A stretch of 64,000 nt of DNA from Flavobacterium frigoritolerans (GCF_025847275.1 NZ_JAOZEV010000002.1:409811-473810); one strand, 5' to 3'. Shown: positions 25,238 through 35,563, numbered from the stretch's first letter. Notes: generated by a model not told the origin, from the sequence alone. Program-made: numbers and translations.

Positions 25238-28117
25238 TTATTTTTTCAAGAACTTCAATACTTGTGTATCGTTATTTTCGTTTGTAACTTTCACGATATA
25301 TAAACCTGCATTTAAGTCACTTACTAAGAATTCTGAAGTCATCTTACCATTTCCTGTAAAACTTTTTACTAATTGTCCTGACAAAGAATAGATAGCCACT
25401 TTTGAAACTGATTTATTTAAAGTAAAATAATCAGAAACAGGATTGGGATGCAAAGTAATTGCACTAGGTTTTTCAAAATTTTCAATAGCCAACAAAGCTT
25501 CTTTATTTCCATAAATTCGAAATTCTCCAGGCGGAATTACCATTGTAGCAGTTACATTAGTTACATTAATTGATGTATTATCCATTAAGTTATACCAAAC
25601 GCCTATATACGGAAAACCTGTAGCAACACTCTGATTTGTTACATCAAAATTTGCCAGAATCAAGACGTCTTTTAGCTTTGTCGATTCCAATGCACTATTC
25701 GTAATTTTTATATTTGGAGATAATGAGTTTGTATTAGATATCGTTACTGTTCCTGAAAAAACAGGCTCAACAGTTTTCATGGTAATCATTTTTGCCCAAT
25801 CGTTATATATTTTGCTTCGGTTTGAATTTCCTAACCAATTACTTGCCCACTGTGGCTGTTGTTTTGTATCAAGTTTGCAATCGCCAGGAATTGTCCCTGA
25901 CTCGTCATTAACAGTTCCGTTATTACATGCAAATATAGAAGCATCCCAACCTAAATCTCCAAAATGCCAAATCATTTTTGGTCCAGGAATTAGTAATGAT
26001 ACTGCTCCAATTGCCGACATTCTAGACAAAGCAACATTTAAGTTCTTAACATCATGACTTACATTATTGCTATTACCATATTGTATGTTCTTGTACATTA
26101 ATCGTTCTTCATCGTGACTTTCAGCATATCCCATTAATCGATTTGCAGTAAAACCATGACTATCGCTTGTCATTCTAGAAATATTACTTTCTGTTGCATA
26201 CCCCATTGATAATTGATTGTATTCTTTAGTCATTTTCCCCCACATCATGACTCCTTTACTTACAGGATCATTGATTCTATAATTTGCCCATTCTTTTTCT
26301 TCAACATCACTTCCTAAATGCTCAAAAATTGTATAATGTGTCGGGTCAAGACTCCAAGAATAATCGGCATACGTTTTCAATACGTCTACCCTATCTTGCT
26401 GAAAATTATTTGTACACGATTCATCACCTGCAGTACAATTTTGCGTAAAACCTTTGGTTAGATCCCAACGAAATCCATCAATTTTATATTCTTCAACCCA
26501 TTGCTTGATTACTCTTTTAACATAATTCTGAGTCATGGCTTGTTGATGATTAAAATCTTCTCCTACATTGTAGCTATGTTTAGCTACTGTATTAAAATAT
26601 GGATTATCTGCCGATGGGGAACCCCAACCATCGTTGTCTGGATCATTCATCCACATTCTTACCATTGGATTTCGGCCAAAAGCGTGATTTAAAGCTACGT
26701 CTAATATAACTGCAATCCCGTTTTGATGACATAAATCAATAAATTCTTTAAGCTTATCTGAAGTACCATAGAACTTATCTAAAGCCATATGAAATGAAGT
26801 GTTATACCCCCAGCTTTCATTGCCTTCAAATTCCATAACTGGCATTAATTCGATAGCATTTACTTTTAGATTTTTAAAATAATCTATCTTATCTATTAAA
26901 CTTTGATAGTTTCTGTTTGCATCAAAATCGCGTACCAAAACTTCATAAACTACTAATTTCTCTTTTTCGGGTTTAACAAAATTTGTTACTTGCCAAGGAT
27001 ATGGTGTTTGTCCTGTTTTCAAAACAGTAACTTCACGTTCTTGTCCTGCAGGATAAACTGGCATGTTTGGATAACTTGTTGCTGGAATTCCAGAATCGTC
27101 AAAAGGCGATAACACCAATGTAGAATAAGGGTCGGCAGTTTTTACCAATGAAGGTGAATTAGCAATAGGCGAATTAGCAACTACCCAATATTGATACATA
27201 TTATTTTCTCCCGAAACTAATCCTGTTAGTTCCAGCCAAAACTTACCCGAAACAGGGTCTTTCTTCATTGCATAAGAACTTGTAGGCAGCCAATTATTAA
27301 AACTTCCTGCAACATAAACAAAATCTTTTAGCGGAGCATCTAAAACCAATGTTGCTTTAGTTGCATCTGAAGTATTATAATTTATTCCATCTACTAATCC
27401 TGCCGGCATTGCTTCAAGAACAATTGTAGGATTTACGATTGCTGTAAATTTTTTAATAATTGTTGTTCCACTCTGAGTTATACTTAATTCATAATTTTGA
27501 TTACCCAAAATATTAGCATGATTAAATGAATAACTTGTTGCACTTGCATTTGTATTAATTACTATGCCATTTGATTTCAAGCTATAACTTGCAACTCCAT
27601 TTGTATTTGTAGCGGTAATATTTAGATTTCCTCCACTTGCTACGATAGTATTACTATTTTCTAATGGTGAAGTTAAAGCGGCTTGAAAAACACCAACCTT
27701 CAAAAAAAAGTCAGAACATGATGGGGCTGATTTTAATGTTTGAGAACCTGCAGCGTTTCTAAACACAATTCCCATTTTTGCAGCTTCGGTTTGTTGTATT
27801 GCTGTTAATCCGAAATAAATACTTGGTGTAATAACAATGCTCCATGTGCCATTTCCATTATTAGTCATTAAACCAATGTTATCATCTGCACCCCAATTTC
27901 CTTTTGCAGTTGCCCATGGATTTGCTTCTGAACCAATTCCTGAATGCATATAAACTTTGGTAGGGTTTACTCCCATTTCATTACAAGTTGGCGATGTAAA
28001 TGAAGCAGTAATAGTTATAGGTTCGTTAACCTGAAATACCGCAGGCGAAACTGTTATTTGCTGTGCATTACTACTAATAGACAGCAGAAATAAAAATAAT
28101 AGTATAGTTTTTTTCAT
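25238..28117 (-). CDS. Secreted GH13 alpha-amylase with T9SS sorting domain
   Basis: A 959-residue extracellular starch-degrading enzyme. Order: signal peptide (ending SNAQ), an N-terminal module of unknown fold (residues about 20-230, beginning ITVSPAVFQVNEPITITA), a carbohydrate-binding E-set domain (about 235-350, with FVYVAGSFNNWLP), the GH13 barrel (about 385-800) and a T9SS type A sorting domain (last about 75 residues, LHPNPVSDYFTLN to VLKFLKK). Catalytic residues are nucleophile Asp552 (GFRWDLTKG), acid Glu599 (IFEHLG) and Asp669 (ESHDEERL). The sorting domain means export through the type IX system. It follows susE, separated by a hairpin terminator. Confidence 0.92.
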   Translation of the reverse strand: MKKTILLFLFLLSISSNAQQITVSPAVFQVNEPITITASFTSPTCNEMGVNPTKVYMHSGIGSEANPWATAKGNWGADDNIGLMTNNGNGTWSIVITPSIYFGLTAIQQTEAAKMGIVFRNAAGSQTLKSAPSCSDFFLKVGVFQAALTSPLENSNTIVASGGNLNITATNTNGVASYSLKSNGIVINTNASATSYSFNHANILGNQNYELSITQSGTTIIKKFTAIVNPTIVLEAMPAGLVDGINYNTSDATKATLVLDAPLKDFVYVAGSFNNWLPTSSYAMKKDPVSGKFWLELTGLVSGENNMYQYWVVANSPIANSPSLVKTADPYSTLVLSPFDDSGIPATSYPNMPVYPAGQEREVTVLKTGQTPYPWQVTNFVKPEKEKLVVYEVLVRDFDANRNYQSLIDKIDYFKNLKVNAIELMPVMEFEGNESWGYNTSFHMALDKFYGTSDKLKEFIDLCHQNGIAVILDVALNHAFGRNPMVRMWMNDPDNDGWGSPSADNPYFNTVAKHSYNVGEDFNHQQAMTQNYVKRVIKQWVEEYKIDGFRWDLTKGFTQNCTAGDESCTNNFQQDRVDVLKTYADYSWSLDPTHYTIFEHLGSDVEEKEWANYRINDPVSKGVMMWGKMTKEYNQLSMGYATESNISRMTSDSHGFTANRLMGYAESHDEERLMYKNIQYGNSNNVSHDVKNLNVALSRMSAIGAVSLLIPGPKMIWHFGDLGWDASIFACNNGTVNDESGTIPGDCKLDTKQQPQWASNWLGNSNRSKIYNDWAKMITMKTVEPVFSGTVTISNTNSLSPNIKITNSALESTKLKDVLILANFDVTNQSVATGFPYIGVWYNLMDNTSINVTNVTATMVIPPGEFRIYGNKEALLAIENFEKPSAITLHPNPVSDYFTLNKSVSKVAIYSLSGQLVKSFTGNGKMTSEFLVSDLNAGLYIVKVTNENNDTQVLKFLKK

Positions 28118-28152
28118 AATCTGGTTGGTTTGGTTGGTTAATTTTATAAAAA

Positions 28153-28174
28153 AGGGCTATCCGTAGATAGCCCT
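28153..28174 (-). terminator. Hairpin with T-run between susE and the amylase gene
   Basis: AGGGCTATC (28153-28161) and GATAGCCCT (28166-28174) form a perfect 9-bp stem; on the minus strand a run of six Ts follows. This is a full intrinsic terminator inside the susCDE-amylase gene series. Confidence 0.8.
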
Positions 28175-28196
28175 CATTAATTTCAATAAAAAATTA

Positions 28197-29285
28197 CTAT
28201 TGATTTGGAATCATTAAGTAGCTTCCATCTAAATCATTGAAGTAAACAACATATTTAGATTTTTCAACTGGTATATTATCACCAGTACCACCTCCTGAGA
28301 AAGCAGTATTACCTCCCCAACCAACGTCCCAATTATTGTTTGCTCTAAATTTAAGTCCTCCATCATTTAAGGCAGTTACACCTAAACTCCATGCATGAGA
28401 ATCAAAAGAAGATTTATCCATAGCTGTAGATGCATCCCAACCTCCTGGCGTACTGTCTCCAATAATACCAACTGTTCCAAAAGCTTTTGCTGCAGAAGCA
28501 TCGTAGCTTACTAATGTATATTTTAAATCCTTAGTATTAAACTCAAAAGAATAATATCCATTTGTTGGAATTACAAATTCACCTGCATTATTTTTAATTT
28601 CAATAGCTCCACCTCCAGCATTCCCTAATTGAGAATCCCAGCTGCCTTTTACTGAAATCAACTTAAAATTACCTGCTTTAAAATAACCAACAAATTTATA
28701 TTGATTAGCATCTTTACCATCTCTGAACATTGGCTGATGCTTAGTGTCTGCATTATTTTCCCAATCACCAGCTACAGCACCTCCTATTAAATACCAATCT
28801 GTAAAATCATAAGCAACTCTACCTGCATAAGGAGTTACACTTATTGTTATCAGCGTTTTTGATAATTGAGGAACTCCTCCAGAAACATTCGAAGTTATCT
28901 TTATATCAAACTCTGAAGCAACACCCGTAGGTCCTCCAAGATCAATCGCCGCCTGATTTAAATTTTTAACAAGAATTGAAGCTTCAGTAACCTGAGTAGT
29001 CGTTGCAAGAGTTAATGCTTTTGCAAAATCGCCTCCTTTTTTATCAATTAACAACGTATAATTTACAACTACAGTATTAGAATATTCCGCAGCTGACCAA
29101 GTAAATTTAGCAGCTACATCTGAGGCTTGCTCTTCTTCAAAAACAAACACTTTACCTGTTGCAGGAGCTGTTATTTCTGGTGCAGAAACAGCATCAATAA
29201 TTGGTCTATTATCGACCGCATCAGCATTACATGACACCGCCAATACACCAATAAATGCGATTAAAATTTTATATATATTTTTCAT
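28197..29285 (-). CDS. susE: SusE/SusF-type outer-membrane starch-binding lipoprotein
   Basis: A 362-residue surface lipoprotein (lipobox AVSC, Cys19). Residues about 35-155 form the SusE N-terminal domain (SAPEITAPATGKVFVFEEEQ, TFTWSAAEYSNTVVVNYTLLI-like pattern), followed by two starch-binding modules (about 165-265 and 265-360; YDFTDWYLIGGAVAGDW, GTVGIIGDSTPGGWD with conserved aromatics). It presents maltooligosaccharides to the SusCD importer. It lies 20 bp after susD. Only one SusE/F-type gene is present, unlike the Bacteroides thetaiotaomicron locus, which has both. Confidence 0.88.
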   Translation of the reverse strand: MKNIYKILIAFIGVLAVSCNADAVDNRPIIDAVSAPEITAPATGKVFVFEEEQASDVAAKFTWSAAEYSNTVVVNYTLLIDKKGGDFAKALTLATTTQVTEASILVKNLNQAAIDLGGPTGVASEFDIKITSNVSGGVPQLSKTLITISVTPYAGRVAYDFTDWYLIGGAVAGDWENNADTKHQPMFRDGKDANQYKFVGYFKAGNFKLISVKGSWDSQLGNAGGGAIEIKNNAGEFVIPTNGYYSFEFNTKDLKYTLVSYDASAAKAFGTVGIIGDSTPGGWDASTAMDKSSFDSHAWSLGVTALNDGGLKFRANNNWDVGWGGNTAFSGGGTGDNIPVEKSKYVVYFNDLDGSYLMIPNQ

Positions 29286-29305
29286 TTTACTGTTTTATAA
29301 AGGTG

Positions 29306-31147
29306 TTAGTATCCTGGATTTTGCTTTAATGTTGGATTTGCCTGAATATTTCTTGCTGGAATAGGCATTAAATCTCTAAAAGACTCTGTTGTACCGCCAT
29401 TTTGCGTTCCACCTTTCCATTGCCAAGTTTTAGATCCTCCTGTAAATTTCCCGAAACGGATTAAATCAGTTCTTCTATGACACTCCCAATATAACTCTCT
29501 TCCTCTTTCGTCTAAAAGAAAGTCAAGGGTTAATCCTGCTGTTCCAATAGGTGCAACATTTGCTCTAGTTCTAATTTGGTTTACATAACCTAAAGCTGTT
29601 GCCATATTTCCTGTTGATGCACCTCTAACAGTTGCTTCTGCATACATTAAATACGCATCAGATAATCTAAACATAGGAAAATCAGTATCTGGTATGTCAT
29701 TTCTTTGTGCAGCGCTTCCATCAGAATTTACGTTTGTAAATTTAGTTATAGCATAACCTTCTTTAAACACTCCTACATTTAAAATATCTAATGTTTGTCC
29801 AGGTGTATAAGAGTATAATCTTTTATCAGTCCATACTTTTTGTTTTCCCAAAACAACTGGCTTATTAGATCCAGATGGAGCATCAACTTCAATACCGTTT
29901 AAAGTAATTTTACCATTAACCAAATTAAACAAATAGGTCTTACTAGAATCAAAACCAGCTTCTCCCTCAACTTTGTCGTTTGAATCAATAGCTTTAGCAT
30001 TCTTGTCAACTAGAATTCCTGTGTTAGCAGCTAAATTCTTACTTTTTGTTTGATAAAAATCAAATTCACCAGCTGGCGCTCCAAAACTAGAAACAAATTC
30101 TTTTCTTGTTCTAATTCCTTCCCATCCACCAATCATTCCTTGTGCAGCTGCATCCATGCTTCCACCAATAGATGCGTGAATAATAAAACTCATTCCTCCA
30201 CCATTCGCTCTAATAGCATTACCATCACCTATAATCGGGAAAATAAATTCACTTTGAGCACCATTTCTATCATTATCCGCAGAGAATAAATGACGATAAG
30301 GCACATTCGCAAATGTATATCCTGAACCAGTAATAATTTCATTACACAATGTTGCAGCTTCATTGTTTCTTTCTACTCCTGTATATACTTTAGAGTTCAA
30401 ATAAATTTGTGCTAATAAAAACTTAGCTGCCGTTTTATCAACTCTACCATATTCATTTCCTTTTGAAACAGCCAAACTATTATCTAAATCTTTTAACTCT
30501 GATTCAATAAAAGCAAAAACTTCAGCTCTTGATTTCTGCACTGGATAGAAGAATCCAACTGGATCTGCTTCAGTTGTAATTGGCACATTTCCAAATAAAT
30601 CCATTAGATTATAGTATGAAAATGCTCTTAAAAAACGAGCTTCCGCTCTAAAAGTAGCGATTTGAGCTTTCAAATTAGCATCAACCCCTCTAGCAGCTAA
30701 CTTATCATCTGTAGTTTGTCTTAAAAACTCATTAGCAACACTAATTTCATAAAATGCTCTTGAAAATGTTCCTGCCAAAAAATCATTTGCAGGAGACCAT
30801 GTTTGCGAATTTAATGTTGGTAAAGTACCATCAGCCCAACCAATAATTGCCTCATCTGTAGGAAACTCTTGTGTTACAAAAAGTAATCTTAAGTAACTGC
30901 TAAAGTCTCCACCAAGTCCAGAGATATCAGGTTTGCCATCTCCGTCGTTACCTCCTACATATAAACCTGCGTATAATTTTGCTAATACTTGCTTATATGA
31001 AGTTGGATCTTTAAAAAAATCCTCAGATAAAAACTCATTTTCATCACGTGGCGTCACATCAAGATCACTCGTACACGAAATAAGTGTCATATTCAATCCT
31101 AAAATGAATAGGAAGAAATAAGATATATGTTTAAATGATATTTTCAT
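29306..31147 (-). CDS. susD: SusD/RagB-family nutrient-binding lipoprotein
   Basis: A 613-residue outer-membrane lipoprotein (lipobox LISC, Cys25) that caps the SusC channel and delivers maltodextrins. Typical SusD text is present: FLSEDFFKDPTSYKQVLAKLYAGLY, the TPR helices (ATFRAEARFLRAFSYYNLMDLFGNVP) and the C-terminal DERGRELYWECHRRTDLIRFGKF and LMPIPARNIQANPTLKQNPGY. It follows susC by 36 bp. A central insertion (about 330-450) is longer than in many family members. Confidence 0.94.
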   Translation of the reverse strand: MKISFKHISYFFLFILGLNMTLISCTSDLDVTPRDENEFLSEDFFKDPTSYKQVLAKLYAGLYVGGNDGDGKPDISGLGGDFSSYLRLLFVTQEFPTDEAIIGWADGTLPTLNSQTWSPANDFLAGTFSRAFYEISVANEFLRQTTDDKLAARGVDANLKAQIATFRAEARFLRAFSYYNLMDLFGNVPITTEADPVGFFYPVQKSRAEVFAFIESELKDLDNSLAVSKGNEYGRVDKTAAKFLLAQIYLNSKVYTGVERNNEAATLCNEIITGSGYTFANVPYRHLFSADNDRNGAQSEFIFPIIGDGNAIRANGGGMSFIIHASIGGSMDAAAQGMIGGWEGIRTRKEFVSSFGAPAGEFDFYQTKSKNLAANTGILVDKNAKAIDSNDKVEGEAGFDSSKTYLFNLVNGKITLNGIEVDAPSGSNKPVVLGKQKVWTDKRLYSYTPGQTLDILNVGVFKEGYAITKFTNVNSDGSAAQRNDIPDTDFPMFRLSDAYLMYAEATVRGASTGNMATALGYVNQIRTRANVAPIGTAGLTLDFLLDERGRELYWECHRRTDLIRFGKFTGGSKTWQWKGGTQNGGTTESFRDLMPIPARNIQANPTLKQNPGY

Positions 31148-31183
31148 TTTGTTTATTTTAAAATTTTATTTTTCAGTATACTT

Positions 31184-34159
31184 TTAGAAATTCGCATTAA
31201 CCCCAAACAAGAATGTTCTAGCACGCGGATAAACATTATTATCTATCCCGTTGAATTTCTCAGGATCTAGACCGTCATATTTGGTAAGAACAAAAACATT
31301 TTGAACTCCCAATGTAAATCTTAATGAAGCCGCTTTTAATATTGATTTATCAAAAGTATATCCAATAGTAACATTATCCAGTTTTATATAAGAAGCATCT
31401 TTTATAAAATAATCAGATAAATAACGTCTTGTTCCATTATCCTCAGAAGTAAAACCTGTATTAAAATAATCTGAACTTACATTAGACAAATCTGAGTCTC
31501 TTCTTAAACCTGCATTTGAATATCCTAAATTAGAACTTACGTTATCAAAAATATAATTTCCTAAACTTGCTCTCCAGTTCATTGTAAAATCAAACTTTTT
31601 ATAGTTTAAAGTAGAGAAGAAACCAAAAGTATAGTCTGGTGCTGGTTTATGAGCTCTATAACGATCTCCATCATCAATTTTCCCATCTCCATTTCTATCT
31701 ACATAAGCTCCTTGAATAGGTCTTTTGTTAGCATCATATAATTGCTCAAATACGAAAAATGAATTTGGCGCATATCCTACAGAATTAATTTGAACTTGAT
31801 TTCCATTTCCTCCTGCAATATTATCTCCAGAAAGATAACCTCCAAAGCCTGGCACAGTAATACCTAAATTTGTGATTTTTTGATCAATATAGGTAGCATT
31901 AAGAGCAACATTCCAAGTCAGGTTATCATTTTTAATAATGTCTGATTGAACATTAAATTCAAATCCTTTAGTTCTTACACTACCAATATTATATGTTCCT
32001 GAGTTTCTAATATTTGCTCCGTCTGGCACTACAACATCAGCTAATAAATCGCTTGATTTTTTATCAAAATAGTTAATTGACCCAGTAATTTTATCATTTA
32101 AGAAACCGTAATCAATACCTACATTCTTTTCTGCTAACTCTTCCCATTTAATATTATCATTATACCCTTCTGGTCTTGCTGTTTTATAAACAGTATTTCC
32201 AAAAATATATTGAGAATTAATAGTACCAAGTGTTACTCTTCGTAAATAATCATATTGAGCTGAAATATCTTGTTGTCCAGTTGTACCGTATCCAAATCTT
32301 AATTTCAAACTTGATAGTGTTTCATTTCCTTTCAAGAAATCTTCTTCAGCAACATTCCAAGCTAAAGCAGCTCCACCAAAATTCCCCCATCTGTTTTCTT
32401 TAGAAAAACGTGAAGTACCATCTCTTCTATAATTTAATGTTATTAAATAACGGCTATCATAATTTAAAATCAAACGTCCAAAATATGATTGCAAGTTAAC
32501 ATCTGGTTCAATTGTAGTCAATCTATTAGGGTTAGGCTGTCTAGTTTCTCCTGATTGAAATTTCTCTCTTTGAAACATCTGATAGTTATATCCTGCAGTA
32601 GCATCAATTTTAAATTTCCCTAAATTCTTAGTATAATTAAAATAAGCATTTAAGTTTTTATTTTGAAGAGACTCAGTATAGCTACTGTAATTTCCGTAAT
32701 TTACCCATTCTCCAGAGTTAAAAGGCTTTGGCTGAAAACCTAAAGCACTTTCAGTACTTTGTTCAGTATATCCATTACTATCAAATCTATCAATACCTGC
32801 TTCAACAACAGCTCTCAAATCTTCAAGGAAATGAAATTTATAGTCTACTCTAATATTACCCCATTTTCTGGTAGAAGTAGATCTTCTTTCTTCTTGATTT
32901 AATCTAGCTACAGGATTTCTTGCTGGCAATAATGGTAAATTCTCTGTTGGCTCTAACCATTCAAAATAACCACCATAACGAGAACCTGCTTCATAAACAG
33001 ATTGTGTAGGATCAAAACTTATTGCACCACCTATAACTGCACCTTCGTCTTGAAATCTATTTTTACCAAAAGATAAATTTCCGTTAATATCAATTTTTAA
33101 ATGATTATCCAATAAAACTGGATTTAACGATATCGATGTCGTAGTTCTCTCAAAAGAAGTGTTTCTTAAGATTCCTGGATTATTAACATTACCAACAGAT
33201 AATCTTACTGGTAATTTATTAAATAATGAACCACTTGCAGATATATTATTATTAGCCGTTAAAGCTGTATGAAAAATTTCATCTTGCCAATTTGTATTCG
33301 CAGTTCCCAACAATGCTTTTTGCGCTGGAGTACCTTTTGCATTTACCAAAGTTCTAAATTGATCTGCATTCATTACATCAACTGTATTTGCTACAGTATT
33401 AACACCAACTTGAGAACTAAAGTTAACTTTTACCCCACCTTTAGTACCCTTTTTAGTTGTAATAACAATTACACCATTTGCTGCTCTAGAACCGTAAATC
33501 GCAGCTGCAGAAGCATCTTTCAATACTGTAAAAGACTCAATGTCATTAGGATCTATTGTAGATAAAATACTAGTTGCTCCACTAGGAACAGCATTACTTA
33601 AAGGAAGACCATCCAAAACAATTAATGGCTCATTAGAAGCTGTTAACGAAGATCCTCCACGAATTCTAATATCCGCTTTGGCCCCTGGCGCACCTCCTCC
33701 AGTTACATTAACACCCGAAATACGACCGCTAATTAAACTCTCTGGAGTTACATTGATTCCTTTATTAAATTCTTTCGCAGAAATTTGCGATACAGATCCT
33801 GTTGCATCTTTTTTCTTAACAGTACCGTAACCTACTTGTACTACAACTTCCTTAAGCTGATTTGCATCTTCGTCTAGAGAAATACTTATTGTTTTTTGAC
33901 CACTAAAGCTTACAGTAGTACTAACATAACCAATGAAGGAAGCGATAATTTTATCACCACTCTTCAAATTAGATAGCTTAAATTTTCCATCAAAATCTGT
34001 CGAAGTACCATTGGTACCACCTTGTACATTTACGTTTACTCCGGGAATTGGTTGCCCTGTCGCTTTGTCTAAAACGACACCGTCTAATGTGCTCTGAGCA
34101 AACACACTAAACGGAAGGAGTAAGAATAAAAATAACAACTTTTTATAAATTGCTTTCAT
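31184..34159 (-). CDS. susC: SusC/RagA-family TonB-dependent oligosaccharide importer
   Basis: A 991-residue outer-membrane transporter energised by TonB. After the signal peptide (ending VFAQ) comes a carboxypeptidase-regulatory-like domain (STLDGVVLDKATGQPIPGVN), the SusC signature region KEVVVQVGYGTVKKKDATGS, the plug domain with SLTASNEPLIVLDGLPL and FTVLKDASAAAIYGSRAANG, and a 22-strand barrel ending in YPRARTFLFGVNANF. It is the first gene of the minus-strand half of the starch locus and diverges from the LacI-type regulator. Confidence 0.95.
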   Translation of the reverse strand: MKAIYKKLLFLFLLLPFSVFAQSTLDGVVLDKATGQPIPGVNVNVQGGTNGTSTDFDGKFKLSNLKSGDKIIASFIGYVSTTVSFSGQKTISISLDEDANQLKEVVVQVGYGTVKKKDATGSVSQISAKEFNKGINVTPESLISGRISGVNVTGGGAPGAKADIRIRGGSSLTASNEPLIVLDGLPLSNAVPSGATSILSTIDPNDIESFTVLKDASAAAIYGSRAANGVIVITTKKGTKGGVKVNFSSQVGVNTVANTVDVMNADQFRTLVNAKGTPAQKALLGTANTNWQDEIFHTALTANNNISASGSLFNKLPVRLSVGNVNNPGILRNTSFERTTTSISLNPVLLDNHLKIDINGNLSFGKNRFQDEGAVIGGAISFDPTQSVYEAGSRYGGYFEWLEPTENLPLLPARNPVARLNQEERRSTSTRKWGNIRVDYKFHFLEDLRAVVEAGIDRFDSNGYTEQSTESALGFQPKPFNSGEWVNYGNYSSYTESLQNKNLNAYFNYTKNLGKFKIDATAGYNYQMFQREKFQSGETRQPNPNRLTTIEPDVNLQSYFGRLILNYDSRYLITLNYRRDGTSRFSKENRWGNFGGAALAWNVAEEDFLKGNETLSSLKLRFGYGTTGQQDISAQYDYLRRVTLGTINSQYIFGNTVYKTARPEGYNDNIKWEELAEKNVGIDYGFLNDKITGSINYFDKKSSDLLADVVVPDGANIRNSGTYNIGSVRTKGFEFNVQSDIIKNDNLTWNVALNATYIDQKITNLGITVPGFGGYLSGDNIAGGNGNQVQINSVGYAPNSFFVFEQLYDANKRPIQGAYVDRNGDGKIDDGDRYRAHKPAPDYTFGFFSTLNYKKFDFTMNWRASLGNYIFDNVSSNLGYSNAGLRRDSDLSNVSSDYFNTGFTSEDNGTRRYLSDYFIKDASYIKLDNVTIGYTFDKSILKAASLRFTLGVQNVFVLTKYDGLDPEKFNGIDNNVYPRARTFLFGVNANF

Positions 34160-34200
34160 ACTTTTTGTTTAAATTAAAATTGAGTTTTGGTTTATTTATT

Positions 34201-34221
34201 AACTTTTATTTTTACTTCGAA
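34201..34221. promoter_or_regulatory. Candidate operator upstream of susC (motif copy 1)
   Basis: The plus strand reads AACTTTTATTTTTACTTCGA then A, and differs at one position from the motif at 35527-35547 before the MFS gene. It contains the palindrome TTCGAA with central CG, typical of LacI-family operators. It lies 42-62 bp before the susC start. Confidence 0.5.
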
Positions 34222-34396
34222 TCTCAAAATTAAGGATTTATTAACGTGCCCGACACATACCAATTTTTAATGGTTTACGAAAACGTGATAGTGTTGAAAA
34301 CTTTCTAGATAATATAAGTTTTTAGGCATAATACTGTCATTTTTAAAAATAAACCATATCTTTATTAACAAAACAATTATTTCCATATCAACAGCT

Positions 34397-35428
34397 ATGA
34401 AACGCAAAATAACCCTTAAACAAATTGCTAAGGAGCTTGATGTATCAATTTCTACCGTCTCAAAATCATTACGTAACAGTCTGGAAATCGGAGAAGATAC
34501 CCGATTAAAAGTTCAGGCTTTTGCCAAATTTTACAACTACAAACCCAACAATATTGCACTTAGCCTTAAGAATCGTAAAACCAAAACAATTGGTATTATT
34601 ATTCCCGAAATTGTGCATCATTTTTTCTCAACAGTCATTAATGGAGTCGAGGAAGTTGCCAACGAAAATGGCTATAGTGTTATCATCTGTTTATCTGATG
34701 ATTCATTTGATAAAGAAGTACTTAACATGGAAATGTTAGCCAACGGAAGTATCGATGGTTTTATCATATCACTATCTAAAGAGACACAATTTAAAGGCGA
34801 TTTTCATCATATAACCGAAGTCATAAATCAAGGAATGCCTGTTGTTATGTTTGACAGGGTTACCAATGATATTTTATGCGACAAAGTAATTATTGATGAT
34901 AAATCCGCAGCTTACGAAGCTGTTCAAAGTTTAATCGATAAAGGACGTAAAAAAATAGCCTTAGTTACTACTGTTGATTATGTTAGTGTTGGAAAACTCA
35001 GAACAGATGGATATACAAAAGCACTATTAGATAACGACATCGCTTTTAATGAAAACCTTATTATTAAGATTGAAGATGTAGATACTTGCGAAATAATCAT
35101 TAGTCAATTATTAGAAGACCGAGCAATAGATGCTGTCTTTGCAGTTAATGAACTTTTTGCAGTTACTATAATAAAAACAGCCAACAAAATGGGACTTCGA
35201 GTTCCCGAAGATTTAGCCGTTATAGCCTTTACAGATGGGATTATATCCAAATATTCGACTCCAACTATTACAACAGTAAGCCAAAGTGGTAACAAAATGG
35301 GGAATAAAGCTGCCAAAATGCTAATCGATCGTTTAGAATTAGAAACCGAAGAAGGAGAAGATGAAGAAGAGAACTATAAAACAGAAGTCATTGAAACTCA
35401 CCTAATAGAAAGAGAATCTACAGATTAA
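34397..35428 (+). CDS. LacI-family regulator of the maltodextrin locus
   Basis: A 343-residue repressor-type regulator. The N-terminal helix-turn-helix is ITLKQIAKELDVSISTVSKS with the usual hinge helix (NIALSLKNRKT), followed by a periplasmic-binding-protein-like sensor domain (TIGIIIPEIVHHFFSTVING, PEDLAVIAFTDGIISKYSTP). An acidic insert (ETEEGEDEEE) lies near the C-terminus. It sits between the divergent susC and MFS/pgmB/GH65 genes and so probably controls both. Bacteroides uses the unrelated SusR for its sus locus; LacI control is the flavobacterial arrangement. The effector (maltose or a derivative) is inferred. Confidence 0.92.
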   Translation: MKRKITLKQIAKELDVSISTVSKSLRNSLEIGEDTRLKVQAFAKFYNYKPNNIALSLKNRKTKTIGIIIPEIVHHFFSTVINGVEEVANENGYSVIICLSDDSFDKEVLNMEMLANGSIDGFIISLSKETQFKGDFHHITEVINQGMPVVMFDRVTNDILCDKVIIDDKSAAYEAVQSLIDKGRKKIALVTTVDYVSVGKLRTDGYTKALLDNDIAFNENLIIKIEDVDTCEIIISQLLEDRAIDAVFAVNELFAVTIIKTANKMGLRVPEDLAVIAFTDGIISKYSTPTITTVSQSGNKMGNKAAKMLIDRLELETEEGEDEEENYKTEVIETHLIERESTD

Positions 35429-35447
35429 TATTCTTACAATCCTAAAT

Positions 35448-35481
35448 AAAAAACCCCTTTATTAATTTTAATGGGTTTTTT
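35448..35481 (+). terminator. Rho-independent terminator after the LacI-type gene
   Basis: AAAAAACCC and GGGTTTTTT arms enclose CTTTATTAATTTTAAT; the right arm merges into the T-run. It separates the regulator transcript from the MFS operon. Confidence 0.75.
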
Positions 35482-35526
35482 ATTTGCTTCTTTAGAAAAA
35501 TAATTTATAAATTTACGCCAGCTCAA

Positions 35527-35547
35527 AACTTTTACTTTTACTTCGAA
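35527..35547. promoter_or_regulatory. Candidate operator upstream of the MFS gene (motif copy 2)
   Basis: AACTTTTACTTTTACTTCGA then A: 20 of 21 positions match 34201-34221. It lies 58-78 bp before the MFS start and includes TTCGAA. Shared only by the two divergent halves of the starch locus as far as I can see. Confidence 0.5.
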
Positions 35548-35563
35548 AAATAAGTTAAGTTTT

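Noticed and set aside
33269..33830. Two open frames antisense to susC
   Set aside because: Antisense shadows of a strongly conserved SusC coding sequence, without features of their own.
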